Part shown: positions 8,301 through 16,974 of the stretch, piece by piece
Position numbering within the stretch: the stretch's first letter is position 1
Layout: every line of letters begins with the position of its first letter
The notes under the pieces: generated by a model
Seen by the model: only the letters and a program-made list of their open reading frames with translations
Told to the model about the DNA's origin: nothing
Database searches by the model: none
Origin: Saccharothrix espanaensis DSM 44229
GTDB taxonomy: Bacteria > Actinomycetota > Actinomycetes > Mycobacteriales > Pseudonocardiaceae
DNA length: 64,000 nt
Direction of reading: 5' to 3'
NCBI RefSeq assembly: GCF_000328705.1
Contig: NC_019673.1
Span: forward strand, 7,885,501-7,949,500
Translations under genes and position numbers: made by a program

Positions 8301-8344
8301 GCTACCAGTCGGACGGTAGCGGGAGGTGGTTGTAAGATGCAACC
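8301..8344. promoter_or_regulatory. Two inverted repeats in the MFS/HxlR divergent promoter
   Basis: The 47-base divergent spacer holds GCTACC (8301-8306)/GGTAGC (8315-8320), a perfect 6-bp dyad with 8-base spacer, and GGTTG (8328-8332)/CAACC (8340-8344) with a 7-base spacer. In addition CATCTT (8295-8300) pairs with AAGATG (8334-8339). They are candidate HxlR operators. Confidence 0.5.
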
Positions 8345-8791
8345 GTGGTGCGCAGGACGAGTCTCGACCAGGCGGAGTGCCCCGTCGCCCGCTCGCTCGA
8401 CGCGATCGGCGACTGGTGGTCGCTGCTGATCGTGCGCGACGCGTTCGACGGCGTGCGGCGGTTCAACGAGTTCCAGCGCGGGCTCGGCGTGGCGAAGAAC
8501 ATGCTCAGCGCCCGGCTGCGCGCACTCGTCGCGGCCGGGGTGCTGGAGACCGTGCCCGCCGCCGACGGCGGCCCCTACCGGGAGTACGTGCTCACCGCCA
8601 AGGGCCGCGACCTGTTCCCGGTGATCGTCGCACTGCGCCAGTGGGGTGAAACGCACTCGTTCACCCCCGGCGAGGCGCATTCGGAGCTGGTCGACCGCGC
8701 CACCGGCCGACCGTTGGCGCGGCTGGAGATCCGCTCGGACGGCGGCGCGGCGCTCGCTCCGGAGGACACCGTCGTGGTCAAGACCGGCTGA
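8345..8791 (+). CDS. HxlR-family transcriptional regulator
   Basis: A 148-residue winged-helix protein. The signature CPVARSLDAIGDWWSLLIVRDAF (Cys12 followed by the WW helix) and FNEFQRGLGVAKNMLSARL recognition helix mark the HxlR family; some members sense reactive aldehydes or quinones through this Cys. The wing has YREYVLTAKG. A C-terminal extension of about 45 residues follows, as in many actinobacterial members. The gene is divergent from the MFS transporter at 7092-8297 and likely controls it. GTG 8345 is the assumed start; GTG 8348 is also possible. Confidence 0.88.
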   Translation: MVRRTSLDQAECPVARSLDAIGDWWSLLIVRDAFDGVRRFNEFQRGLGVAKNMLSARLRALVAAGVLETVPAADGGPYREYVLTAKGRDLFPVIVALRQWGETHSFTPGEAHSELVDRATGRPLARLEIRSDGGAALAPEDTVVVKTG

Positions 8792-8843
8792 ACGCACGTC
8801 CCCATCTCTTGCCGCACGACCTGGGGTGGTGGACCCTCAAGGT

Positions 8844-9182
8844 GTGAGTAGTGAGGAAACGATCCAACTCGAACTCAACGACAGCGGGGTGGCGGTAGAC
8901 CTGCCGATGCCTGCGAACCAGCGGGACCAGGTGCAGGAGGTCCCCTACCGGCCGGTCGAGTTCCGGGACGACGACCTGCCCAACGCCCTCGAACGGGCCT
9001 CGTCGTGGCTGCGGCAGACCCAGGACTGGCTGGGTGAGCCGGTGGACGTGATCGCCGTCCACCTGGACTACGACGACACCAAGGGCTCGCCGTACTACAA
9101 CCTCAAGCTGTTGTGCAACGAGGAGGACCTCGCCGGGGTGCCTCGCGTGGTTCGGGAGCAGAACACGGTTACCCGTCAGTAG
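8844..9182 (+). CDS. Conserved hypothetical protein, 112 residues
   Basis: No function recognised. The acidic soluble protein lacks signal peptide and membrane helix. It starts at GTG 8844 (MSSEETIQLEL) and ends 15 bases before the acyltransferase gene, suggesting cotranscription. Residues 50-95 (SSWLRQTQDWLGEPVDVIAVHLDYDD then GSPYYNLKLL) form an alternating helix-strand pattern compatible with a small alpha/beta domain. Codon use is like its neighbours. It is most likely a lineage-specific actinobacterial gene. Confidence 0.6.
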   Translation: MSSEETIQLELNDSGVAVDLPMPANQRDQVQEVPYRPVEFRDDDLPNALERASSWLRQTQDWLGEPVDVIAVHLDYDDTKGSPYYNLKLLCNEEDLAGVPRVVREQNTVTRQ

Positions 9183-9197
9183 CGTACCGTTGCGGTC

Positions 9198-9923
9198 ATG
9201 CCAGATCGCGTGTACCCGCCGGTGATCGCCGCGGCCAAGGCCCTGTTCCGCGTGCTCGACCTCCGCATCGCCGTGGAAGGCGCGCACCACGTGCCGATCA
9301 CCGGCGGGGCCGTGCTGGCGAGCAACCACGTCAGCTACCTCGACTTCGTCTTCGCCGGCTACGGGGCGCAGCCGTCCCGTCGCCTGGTGCGGTTCATGGC
9401 CAAGGACGAGGTGTTCACCAACCGGGTGTCCGGCCCGCTGATGCGCGGGATGCACCACATCCCGGTGGACCGCTCGGCCGGGCAGGAGTCCTACCGGAAG
9501 GCGCTCGACGCCCTGCGCGCCGGCGAGGTCGTCGGGATCTTCCCCGAGGCCACCATCAGCCGGTCGTTCACCGTCAAGGACGTCAAGAGCGGCGCGGTCC
9601 GGCTGGCCGCCGAGGCCGGCGTGCCGCTCCTGCCGACCGCCGTGTGGGGCACCCAGCGCCTGTGGACCAAGGGCCGGCCGAAGAAGCTGACCCAGCGGCA
9701 CGTGCCGGTCACCATCATCGTCGGTGACCCGATCGAGCCGACCACCGACGCGGACCTGCGCACCCGGATGCAGGAACTGCTCGACCAGGCGCAGGCGCAC
9801 TACCCCGACCCCGGCGCGGGCCAGTGGTGGCAGCCCGCGCACCTGGGCGGCACCGCCCCCACGCCGGAGGAGGCCGCCGCCCTGGACGCCCGGCCGCGCA
9901 AGCCCGAGCCGGACGCCCGCTGA
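9198..9923 (+). CDS. 1-acyl-sn-glycerol-3-phosphate acyltransferase family protein
   Basis: A 241-residue PlsC-type acyltransferase. The catalytic NHVSYLD (HX4D, about residues 36-42) and the FPEAT substrate-binding motif (about 113-117) are present, with a further conserved VPLLPTAVWGTQ segment. Family enzymes acylate lysophosphatidate at the inner membrane during phospholipid synthesis. ATG 9198 begins directly before the conserved N-terminal helix. The C-terminus (from about residue 205) is a Pro/Arg-rich tail. A second member of the family is encoded at 57492-58193. A long hairpin with tandem repeats follows at 9933-10038. Confidence 0.9.
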   Translation: MPDRVYPPVIAAAKALFRVLDLRIAVEGAHHVPITGGAVLASNHVSYLDFVFAGYGAQPSRRLVRFMAKDEVFTNRVSGPLMRGMHHIPVDRSAGQESYRKALDALRAGEVVGIFPEATISRSFTVKDVKSGAVRLAAEAGVPLLPTAVWGTQRLWTKGRPKKLTQRHVPVTIIVGDPIEPTTDADLRTRMQELLDQAQAHYPDPGAGQWWQPAHLGGTAPTPEEAAALDARPRKPEPDAR

Positions 9924-9932
9924 CCGATCCCG

Positions 9933-10038
9933 CCGTACTCGATCCCGCTGTACTTGACCCCGCTGTACTTGATCCCGTTGGGTGCCCGTCGAGCTTCGGC
10001 GGGCCCCAGCGGGCCCCAGCGGGATCAAGTACAGCGGG
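9933..10038. terminator. Long bidirectional hairpin built from tandem 15-bp repeats
   Basis: Three tandem 15-bp units (9933-9947, 9948-9962, 9963-9977; last unit CTGTACTTGATCCCG) are followed by an inverted copy at 10020-10034. The arms 9959-9977 and 10020-10038 pair perfectly over 19 bp and continue with one G-U pair to about 24 bp. The loop holds a duplicated CGGGCCCCAG. It lies between convergent stop codons, so it can terminate both transcripts. Confidence 0.75.
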
Positions 10039-10041
10039 CCC

Positions 10042-10710
10042 TCAGCCGGCCCCGACGGGCACCGGCTCACGCCGTTGCGGACGCCGCTGCTCGCGCCGCA
10101 GCACCCACTCCGCGACCAGCAGGTTCGGCACCCACGAGCCGAACGGCATGAACGCGTAGGCGGAGTCGAAGTCGCCGACGACCGGCAGCAGCAGGATCAC
10201 CCCGACCCTCAGCATCACCCCGGCGTAGACCAGCGAGAACGCCCGGACCATCCACCGCCGGTGGGCGGCCGGGTCACCGCGCCGGATCGCCCGCAGGCCG
10301 AGCACCGGGAACGCCACCGACAGCACGGCCAGCAGCCCGAACCCGGCCATCCCGTTGACGCCCGCGATGCTCATCGGCGCGAGCACCGCGCCCGCCGTGC
10401 CGCCGACCAGCATCGCCACGATCGTGATCCGGCCGAGCACCCGGTGGAACTTCGGCCACCGCCTGCGCACCTTCGCCGACAGCTGCGCCGGGCACAGCAG
10501 CAGCGCCAGACCGCTGCCGACCATGTGCGTGTAGAGCACCGCGTGCACCCACGCCGGCTTCGCCGCGTAGTGGCTCGCCAACCCGCTGTCGCCCATCTCC
10601 TCCAGCGGCGCGGTCAAGTAGGGCAGCGGTGCGAACACCGCGATGGCGACCGCCGTCAGGGCCAGCCACCCGAACCCGATCTTGCGCCGGGTCGTGAGCA
10701 CCGTTGCCAC
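10042..10710 (-). CDS. DUF2306 family membrane protein
   Basis: A 222-residue integral membrane protein with about six predicted helices. The pattern of a helix with VLYTHMVGSGLALLLCPAQL, then the short basic RRRWPKFHRVLGRI stretch, and later RRGDPAAHRRWMVRAF is typical of DUF2306, whose members may bind haem through such His residues; function is unknown. GTG 10710 is chosen because AGGA lies 8 bases upstream and the basic start VATVLTTRRK precedes helix 1. It is divergent from a two-component system (10871-12564), with a palindrome between them, so that system may regulate it. Confidence 0.8.
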   Translation of the reverse strand: MATVLTTRRKIGFGWLALTAVAIAVFAPLPYLTAPLEEMGDSGLASHYAAKPAWVHAVLYTHMVGSGLALLLCPAQLSAKVRRRWPKFHRVLGRITIVAMLVGGTAGAVLAPMSIAGVNGMAGFGLLAVLSVAFPVLGLRAIRRGDPAAHRRWMVRAFSLVYAGVMLRVGVILLLPVVGDFDSAYAFMPFGSWVPNLLVAEWVLRREQRRPQRREPVPVGAG

Positions 10711-10798
10711 CGGTACGTCCTTTCTCGTCAGGGGAATCGCCCGGAACGCTAGGGACGCGGACCCCTCGCGGTCGCCCCCCGAGGCCAGTCGACGTATC

Positions 10799-10814
10799 TC
10801 CCTCTCCCGAGGGA
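10799..10814. promoter_or_regulatory. Inverted repeat between DUF2306 gene and two-component system
   Basis: TCCCTC (10799-10804) and GAGGGA (10809-10814) form a perfect 6-bp dyad with a 4-base spacer in the 160-base divergent spacer. It is a candidate site for the adjacent NarL-type regulator; no clear -10 or -35 pair was identified. Confidence 0.4.
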
Positions 10815-10870
10815 TGGGCTGTCCTCTCAAGAGCGTTGGCCGCACGCGGCGCGACGGGGGACGATGAGCC

Positions 10871-11923
10871 ATGCCCACCCGCTCGGACGCCTGGCTCGCC
10901 GCCGGGCTGGTCGTCGCGTCGGTCGCGGCGGCGCTGCTGACCGGGTCCGAGCCGCCGCACCGGCCGACCGACGCGGTCAGCCTCGCGTTCGCCGTGCTGT
11001 CCGCGTTCAGCCTGCTGTGGCGCACCACCGCGCCGGTGTCGATCACCGCCGTGACCGGCACCGTCGTGGTGCTCAACGCGGCGGCCGGCTACCCGCCCAC
11101 CGTCGTGCAGTGGCCCGCGTGGATCGCCGTGTTCACGGTGTTCGCCACCTACGGCTGGCGGATGCGGCTGGCCGGCGGGCTGATCACGTTCGTGGCGCTG
11201 GTCGGGTACGTGCTGTTCGACCGCAACGAGGTCGGCTCCGCCGAGCTGTTCAGCATCAGCATGAGCTTCCTGATCTCGATGGTGGCGGGCGAGGCGACCC
11301 GGGCCCGGCGGTTCTGGGCCGAGGCGTCCCAGGCGCGGCTGTTGGCCGAGGAGCGCACCCGGCTGGCGCGCGAACTGCACGACGCCCTGGGGCACGCGGT
11401 CAACGTGATCGTGATGCAGGCCGGGGTGGGCCGCCGGGTGTTCGCCGACAACCCCGAGTTCGCGCAGGCGGCGTTGGGGCACATCGAGACCGTCGGGCGT
11501 GACGCGCTGGGCGAGCTGGACCGGCTGCTGCGCGTGATGCACAGCGACGACGACTCCCCGCCCGACCTGGGCGAGCTCGCCGCCCGGGTCCGCGCGGCCG
11601 GCCGGGACCTGCGGCTCAACACCTCCGAGGTGGACCTCGCGCCGGGCGCGGCGCGGGCGGTGCACCGGATCATCCAGGAAGCGGTGACCAACGCGTTGCG
11701 GCACACCGAGACCGGCCGCATCGACGTGGACCTGGCGCAGGTCGGCGACCGGGTGGTGCTGGAGGTCGCGAACGAGGGCCGGCACCTGGCCGCGCCGACC
11801 CCCGGCCGCGGCCTGGTCAACATGCGCGAACGCGCCCGGCTGGAGGGCGGCGAGTTCGAGGCCGGCCCGGTCGACGGTGGTTTCCTGGTGCGCGCCACGC
11901 TGCCCGCGCGGAGCACGCCGTGA
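10871..11923 (+). CDS. NarL-type sensor histidine kinase
   Basis: A 350-residue sensor with five or six predicted N-terminal membrane helices (to about residue 140), then the HisKA_3 dimerisation domain with phospho-acceptor His in RLARELHDALGHAVNV (about residue 175), and a HATPase domain with QEAVTNALRHT (N box) and GRGLVNMRERARLEGG (G box). It has no extracellular sensor domain, so it resembles the DesK-like membrane or cell-envelope sensors. Its stop overlaps the regulator start (GTGA), showing a cotranscribed pair. Signal unknown. Confidence 0.92.
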   Translation: MPTRSDAWLAAGLVVASVAAALLTGSEPPHRPTDAVSLAFAVLSAFSLLWRTTAPVSITAVTGTVVVLNAAAGYPPTVVQWPAWIAVFTVFATYGWRMRLAGGLITFVALVGYVLFDRNEVGSAELFSISMSFLISMVAGEATRARRFWAEASQARLLAEERTRLARELHDALGHAVNVIVMQAGVGRRVFADNPEFAQAALGHIETVGRDALGELDRLLRVMHSDDDSPPDLGELAARVRAAGRDLRLNTSEVDLAPGAARAVHRIIQEAVTNALRHTETGRIDVDLAQVGDRVVLEVANEGRHLAAPTPGRGLVNMRERARLEGGEFEAGPVDGGFLVRATLPARSTP

Positions 11924-12564
11924 TCCGGGTCCTGCTGGCCGACGACGACTCGCTGGTGCGCGGCGGGCTCAAGGCGCTGCTGCACGGCGAGTCGGACATC
12001 GTCGTCGTCGGCGAGGTCTCCAACGGCCGCGACGCCGTGGTGTCCGCGCTGGCGCTGCGGCCGGACGTCGTGGTGATGGACATCCGGATGCCGGTGCGCG
12101 ACGGCGTGTCCGCGACCCGTGAGCTGATGTCGGCCACGCCCCGGCCGCGGGTGCTCGTGCTGACGACGTTCGACCTGGACGAGGTGGTGGACGACGCGAT
12201 CTCGGCGGGCGCGGACGGCTTCCTGCTCAAGCGGGCGTCGCCGGAGGAGCTGGTGGCCGGGATCCGCACCGTCGCCGGCGGGGACGCGGTGATCTCGTCG
12301 TCGGTGACCCGCCGGCTGTTCGAGGCGCACGCCCTGCGCACCCCGGCCGACCGGGCGCGGACCGTGCGGCTGACCGACCGCGAGGCCGACGTGCTGCGGG
12401 CGATGGCCGAGGGGCTGTCGAACCCGGAGATCGCGCGGGCCCTGCACCTGTCCGTGGAGACGGTGAAGACGCACGTCAAGCACGTGTTGACCAAGCTGGA
12501 GGTGCGCGACCGCACGCAGGCCGTGGTGTGGGCGTACCGGACGGGCTTCGCCTACCGCAATTGA
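11920..12564 (+). CDS. NarL/FixJ-family response regulator
   Basis: The 214-residue regulator has a receiver domain (LLADDDSLVRGGL, phospho-Asp in VVVMDIRMPVRDG at about residue 52, Thr switch in VLTTF, Lys in LLKRASPEE) and a C-terminal LuxR-type helix-turn-helix (LTDREADVLRAMAEGLSNPEIARALHLS). It is the partner of the overlapping histidine kinase. Likely targets are its own operon and the divergent DUF2306 gene, given the dyad at 10799-10814; this is inference. Confidence 0.93.
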   Translation: MIRVLLADDDSLVRGGLKALLHGESDIVVVGEVSNGRDAVVSALALRPDVVVMDIRMPVRDGVSATRELMSATPRPRVLVLTTFDLDEVVDDAISAGADGFLLKRASPEELVAGIRTVAGGDAVISSSVTRRLFEAHALRTPADRARTVRLTDREADVLRAMAEGLSNPEIARALHLSVETVKTHVKHVLTKLEVRDRTQAVVWAYRTGFAYRN

Positions 12565-12590
12565 GTTGCCGGTCACCCGTTCCGCCCGGT

Positions 12591-13169
12591 ATGACCGGTT
12601 CCATGTTCTGCTGGATGGACCTGAAGACCCGGGACGTGCCGGGCGCGGCGGCGTTCTTCGAGACCGCGCTGGGGTGGCGGTTCACCGGCCGCGAGATCGT
12701 CGCGGGCGAGCACCGGATCGGCGGGGTGAGCGACCTGGCGGACCCGTTCTACCCGCCGGGGATCCCGGCGCACATCGCGTGCTACCTGGCCGTGGACGAC
12801 GTCGCCGGGGTCGCGGAGGCGGCCGTGGCGCACGGGGCGCGGCTCGTGGTCGGTCCGTTCGAGGTCGAGGGCCAGGGCGCGGTGGCGACCCTGCTCGACC
12901 CGGTCGGCGTGGCGTTCTCGCTGTGGGAGGCGCGCGGCTTCGCCGGGTGGGACTTCCCGCCGGGCACACCGAACGCCCCGATCGGGGCGGTGCACGTCAG
13001 CGACGACTCGGACCGCGCGCGGCGGTTCTACCGGGACGCGCTCGGCCTCGACGCCACGGTCGAGCACGGCGACGCGGCGCGGTGGGAGATCGTCGTCCAC
13101 GCCGCCGGGCGAACCCGCCTGACCGGCCCGGACGGCCTGGACTTCCGCCTCGACCCGCTGCCCGGCTAG
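12591..13169 (+). CDS. VOC superfamily protein (glyoxalase/bleomycin-resistance fold), two domains
   Basis: A 192-residue protein with two vicinal-oxygen-chelate domains. The first (about 1-108) starts FCWMDLKTRDVPGAAAFFETALGW; the second (about 122-192) starts IGAVHVSDDSDRARRFYRDALGL and is shorter. Family members bind metal or hydrophobic ligands and include glyoxalases, dioxygenases and drug-sequestering proteins. The first domain lacks the His usually at the start of its first strand, so metal binding is uncertain. ATG 12591 is used; ATG 12603 is possible. It converges on smc with a 4-base overlap of the stop regions. Confidence 0.8.
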   Translation: MTGSMFCWMDLKTRDVPGAAAFFETALGWRFTGREIVAGEHRIGGVSDLADPFYPPGIPAHIACYLAVDDVAGVAEAAVAHGARLVVGPFEVEGQGAVATLLDPVGVAFSLWEARGFAGWDFPPGTPNAPIGAVHVSDDSDRARRFYRDALGLDATVEHGDAARWEIVVHAAGRTRLTGPDGLDFRLDPLPG

Positions 13170-16100
13170 TCCTCAGGCTCCCCGGCGGCCGGCTCGGCAA
13201 CGACTTCCGCCGGCACCTCCTGGGCGGGCACCTCCGCAGGCGCCGCCACAGGCGTCTCCACGGCAGGTGCTTCGGCGGGCGGCGGCACGGCGGCGGGCGC
13301 GGACTTGGCCGGCCGCACGTCGTCCCGGCCGCGCAGGCGCTGCGAGATCACCTGGCTGATGCCGTCGCCGCGCATCGACACGCCGTACAGCGCGTCGGCG
13401 ATCTCCATCGTCGGCTTCTGGTGGGTGATGATCAACAGCTGCGAGCGCTCGCGGAGCTGCTCGAACAGGCTGATCAGCCGGTGCAGGTTGGTGTCGTCCA
13501 ACGCCGCCTCGACCTCGTCCATCACGTAGAACGGCGACGGCCGCGCGCGGAAGATCGCGACCAGCATCGCCACCGCCGCCAGCGACTTCTCGCCACCGGA
13601 GAGCAGCGAGAGCCGCTTGACCTTCTTGCCCGGCGGGCGGGCCTCCAGCTCGATGCCGGTGGTCAGCATGTCGTCCGGCTCGGTCAGCACCAGGCGGCCC
13701 TCGCCGCCCGGGAACAGCACCTTGAACACGACCTCGAACTCGCGCGCCACGTCGTCGTAGGCCGACGTGAAGACCTCCAGGATCTTGTCGTCGACCTCCT
13801 TCACCACGGTCAGCAGGTCGCGGCGGGTGGCCTTGATGTCCTCCAGCTGGTTGGACAGGAACTTGTAGCGCTCCTCCAGCGCCGCGAACTCCTCCAGCGC
13901 CAGCGGGTTGACCTTGCCCAGCAGCGACAGGTCGCGTTCCGCGCGCTTGGCCCGCCGCGCCTGGGTGTCGCGGTCGAACGGGATCGGCTGCGGCGCGGTC
14001 ACCGCCTCGCCGCGCTCCTTGGCCGCCTCGTACTCGGCGACCTCCTGCTGCGACGGCGGGATGAACACGTCCGGGCCGTACTCGGCGACCAGGTCGTCCA
14101 GGCCGATGCCGAAGTCCTCGGCGACCTTGGTCTCCAGCTGCTCGATGCGCATCCGCTGCTCGGCCCGCAGCACCTCGTCCCGGTGCACGGCGTCGGTCAG
14201 CTTCTCCAGCTCCACCGACATCTCCCGGACCAGGCTGCGCACCTGGGTCAGGAACGTCTCGCGCTGCGCCTTGCGCTCCTGCGCCACGTCGCGGTCGCGC
14301 GCGGCACGGGCCAGCGACTCGCCGATCCGCGCCAGCGCCACCTCGCCGCCGCGCACCACGGCCTTGGCCACGACCGCGCCCCGGGCCCGTGCGGCGTGCG
14401 CGCGCTGCGCCCGTTCCCGGGCCTCCCGCTCGGCGCGCGCGGCCCGGCGCAGCCCCTCGGCCCTGCCCTGCACCGCCCGCGCCCGCTCCTCGGCGGTGCG
14501 CAGGTGCAGCCGCGCGTCCACCTCGCCCTGCCGGGCCGACGCCAGCTCGGCGGCGGCCTCGTCGCGCTGGGCGGTGTCCGGCTCGTCGTCCAGCGGCTGC
14601 TCCTCGGCGACCAGGAGGCGCTCCTCCAGCTCGCCGAGCTTGAGCAGGTTCTCCTCGCGGGCGGCCTCGACCTTCTCCCGCTGCACCCGCACCCGTTCGA
14701 CCTCGGCCTGCGCCGAGCGGACCGCGGCGGCCAGCCGGTTGAGCCGCTCGGAGGACCGGGCGCGGCGCACCTTGGCCTCGTTGAGCTGCTCCTTGAGCGC
14801 GTCCACCTCGGTCCGCCGGGCCCGCTGCTCGGCCCGCGCGCCCTCCAGCGCGGCGGCCGACCGCTCCAGCGAGCGCTCGGTCAGCGCCAGCTTCTCCGAC
14901 GCCTCGTCGACGGCGGCCTGCACCTCGATCACGCTCTGGCTGCGCCCGGACCCGCCGACCGCCCAGTCCGCGCCGAACACGTCACCCTCGCGGGTCACCG
15001 CCCGCACGTCCGGGTACGCCTCGACCAGGTCCCGCGCGCCGGCCAGGCCGTCCACCACGGCCAGCCGGTCCAGCGCGCGGTGCAGCGCCGGGCGCAACGC
15101 CTCGGGCGACCGCACCAGCTCGACGGCCCACCGCGCGCCCTGCGGGAGGACCGGCCACGACGGCAGGTCCACCGGCACCGACCCGCCGACCAGCACCCCG
15201 GCCCGGCCCGCGTCCTGCTCCTTCAACAGCTCCAGGGCGGCCAGCGCGTCGGCGCCGGACGCCACGGCCACCGCGTCGGCGACCGGCCCGAGCGCGGCGG
15301 CCAGCGCCACCTCGAACCCGGGCTCGACGGTGAGCAGCGCGGCGACCGACCCGAGCAGGCCCGGCAGCCGGGACGCGAGCAGCGCGCCCGCGCCGTCCTT
15401 GCGGGTCAGCCCCAGCGACAAGGCGTCCACCCTGGCCTGCCACGACGCGATGTCGCGCTCCGCGGTCCGCTCGGCCTTCACCAGCTCCTCGACCCGGCTC
15501 CGGGCGGCGTCGTTCGCCTCGACGGCCCGCTGGTGCCGCTCGTCCAGGCCGACGTCGTCCTCGTCCTCGGTGCCGGTGACCTCGCGGGCCTCGGCGAGCT
15601 CCTGCGCGACGACCTCGGCCCGCTCCGCCGCCTCGGCCAGCGCGACCGACATCCGCTCGATCTCCTCGGCGGTCGCGGAGGTCTTCGAGCGCAGCGCCTC
15701 CACCTGGCCGGACAACCGGGCCAGGCCCTCGCGCCGGTCGGCGATCGCGCGCACGGCCGCGACGTGCGCCTTCTCCGCGGCCTGCACCACGCGTTCCAGC
15801 TCGGCGCGGGTCTCGACGGCCTCGGCCAGCCCGATCCGGGCCTCCGTGACGGCGTCCTGGAGTTCCTGCTCCAGCTCCGCGGTCTGCTCGGCCTCGGCGT
15901 CCAGCTCGTCCGGGTCACGCCCGCCGCGCGGTGCCTCGACCGACGCCGACAGGTGCCGCTCGCGCTCCACGGCCAGCCGGACCGTGCCGCGCAGCCGTTC
16001 TTCCAGGGCGGAGAGCCGGTACCAGGTGTCCTGCGCCTGCTGGAGCTTCGGCGCGTCGGCGCTGACCTGGTCTTCGAGTTCGTTCTGCTGGAACTGCGCC

Positions 16101-16891
16101 TGCTGGAGGGACTGCTCGACCTCGGTGCGCCGGGCGCGCGCGGTGGCCTCGTCCTGCTCCTCGCGGGCCAGCGCGGCGCGCCGGGTCACCAGGTCGTCGG
16201 CCAGCAGGCGCATCCGGGCGTCGCGCAGCTCGGACTGCACGGCCTGGGCGCGGCGGGCGATCTCGGCCTGCTTGCCCAGCGGCTTGAGCTGGCGGCGCAG
16301 CTCGGCGGTGAGGTCGGTGAGGCGGGCCAGGTTCGCCTGCATCGCCTCCAGCTTCCGCAGCGCCTTCTCCTTGCGCTTGCGGTGCTTGAGGACGCCCGCG
16401 GCCTCCTCGACGAACGCGCGGCGCTCCTCGGGCTTGGACTCCAGGATCGCGGCGAGCTGGCCCTGACCGACGATGACGTGCATCTCGCGGCCGATGCCGG
16501 AGTCCGACAGCAGTTCCTGGATGTCCATCAGCCGGCACGAGCTGCCGTTGATCTCGTACTCGGTCGCGCCCTCGCGGAACATCCGGCGGGTGATCGAGAC
16601 CTCGGTGTACTCGATCGGCAGCACGCCGTCGGAGTTGTCGATGGTCAGCGTCACCTCGGCGCGGCCCAGCGGGGCGCGGCCGGACGTGCCGGCGAAGATG
16701 ACGTCCTCCATCTTGCCGCCGCGCAGGTCCTTCGCGCCCTGCGTGCCCATCACCCAGCGCAGCGCGTCCAGCACGTTGGACTTGCCGGACCCGTTCGGGC
16801 CGACGACGCACGTGATGCCCGGCTCGAAGCGCAGCGTGGTAGCCGAGGCGAAGGACTTGAAGCCCTTCAGCGTCAGGCTCTTGAGGTGCAC
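13166..16891 (-). CDS. smc: Chromosome segregation protein SMC
   Basis: SMC dimers form the condensin ring with ScpA and ScpB to compact and segregate the chromosome. The 1241-residue product has Walker A GPNGSGKSN (about 32-40), two long coiled coils around a hinge (about 500-640), the ABC signature LSLLSGGEKSL and Walker B YVMDEVEAALDD near residue 1140. A Pro/Ala/Glu-rich tail of about 70 residues follows the head domain. GTG 16891 starts the family-typical MHLKSLTLKGFKSFA. In M. tuberculosis acyP and smc are adjacent; here an ECF sigma/anti-sigma pair lies between them. Confidence 0.97.
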   Translation of the reverse strand: MHLKSLTLKGFKSFASATTLRFEPGITCVVGPNGSGKSNVLDALRWVMGTQGAKDLRGGKMEDVIFAGTSGRAPLGRAEVTLTIDNSDGVLPIEYTEVSITRRMFREGATEYEINGSSCRLMDIQELLSDSGIGREMHVIVGQGQLAAILESKPEERRAFVEEAAGVLKHRKRKEKALRKLEAMQANLARLTDLTAELRRQLKPLGKQAEIARRAQAVQSELRDARMRLLADDLVTRRAALAREEQDEATARARRTEVEQSLQQAQFQQNELEDQVSADAPKLQQAQDTWYRLSALEERLRGTVRLAVERERHLSASVEAPRGGRDPDELDAEAEQTAELEQELQDAVTEARIGLAEAVETRAELERVVQAAEKAHVAAVRAIADRREGLARLSGQVEALRSKTSATAEEIERMSVALAEAAERAEVVAQELAEAREVTGTEDEDDVGLDERHQRAVEANDAARSRVEELVKAERTAERDIASWQARVDALSLGLTRKDGAGALLASRLPGLLGSVAALLTVEPGFEVALAAALGPVADAVAVASGADALAALELLKEQDAGRAGVLVGGSVPVDLPSWPVLPQGARWAVELVRSPEALRPALHRALDRLAVVDGLAGARDLVEAYPDVRAVTREGDVFGADWAVGGSGRSQSVIEVQAAVDEASEKLALTERSLERSAAALEGARAEQRARRTEVDALKEQLNEAKVRRARSSERLNRLAAAVRSAQAEVERVRVQREKVEAAREENLLKLGELEERLLVAEEQPLDDEPDTAQRDEAAAELASARQGEVDARLHLRTAEERARAVQGRAEGLRRAARAEREARERAQRAHAARARGAVVAKAVVRGGEVALARIGESLARAARDRDVAQERKAQRETFLTQVRSLVREMSVELEKLTDAVHRDEVLRAEQRMRIEQLETKVAEDFGIGLDDLVAEYGPDVFIPPSQQEVAEYEAAKERGEAVTAPQPIPFDRDTQARRAKRAERDLSLLGKVNPLALEEFAALEERYKFLSNQLEDIKATRRDLLTVVKEVDDKILEVFTSAYDDVAREFEVVFKVLFPGGEGRLVLTEPDDMLTTGIELEARPPGKKVKRLSLLSGGEKSLAAVAMLVAIFRARPSPFYVMDEVEAALDDTNLHRLISLFEQLRERSQLLIITHQKPTMEIADALYGVSMRGDGISQVISQRLRGRDDVRPAKSAPAAVPPPAEAPAVETPVAAPAEVPAQEVPAEVVAEPAAGEPED

Positions 16892-16974
16892 CGGGGCAGC
16901 GTACCCAAGCACCACCGGATCCCGACGCCGGCGCGCCGCGCCCCAGTTCAGGCCCGGTTCGGGGGGCGTAGGAC

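Noticed and set aside
8297-8342. TTG 8342 as start of the MFS gene
   Set aside because: It would run through the divergent promoter and its dyads; ATG 8297 is right before the first membrane helix.
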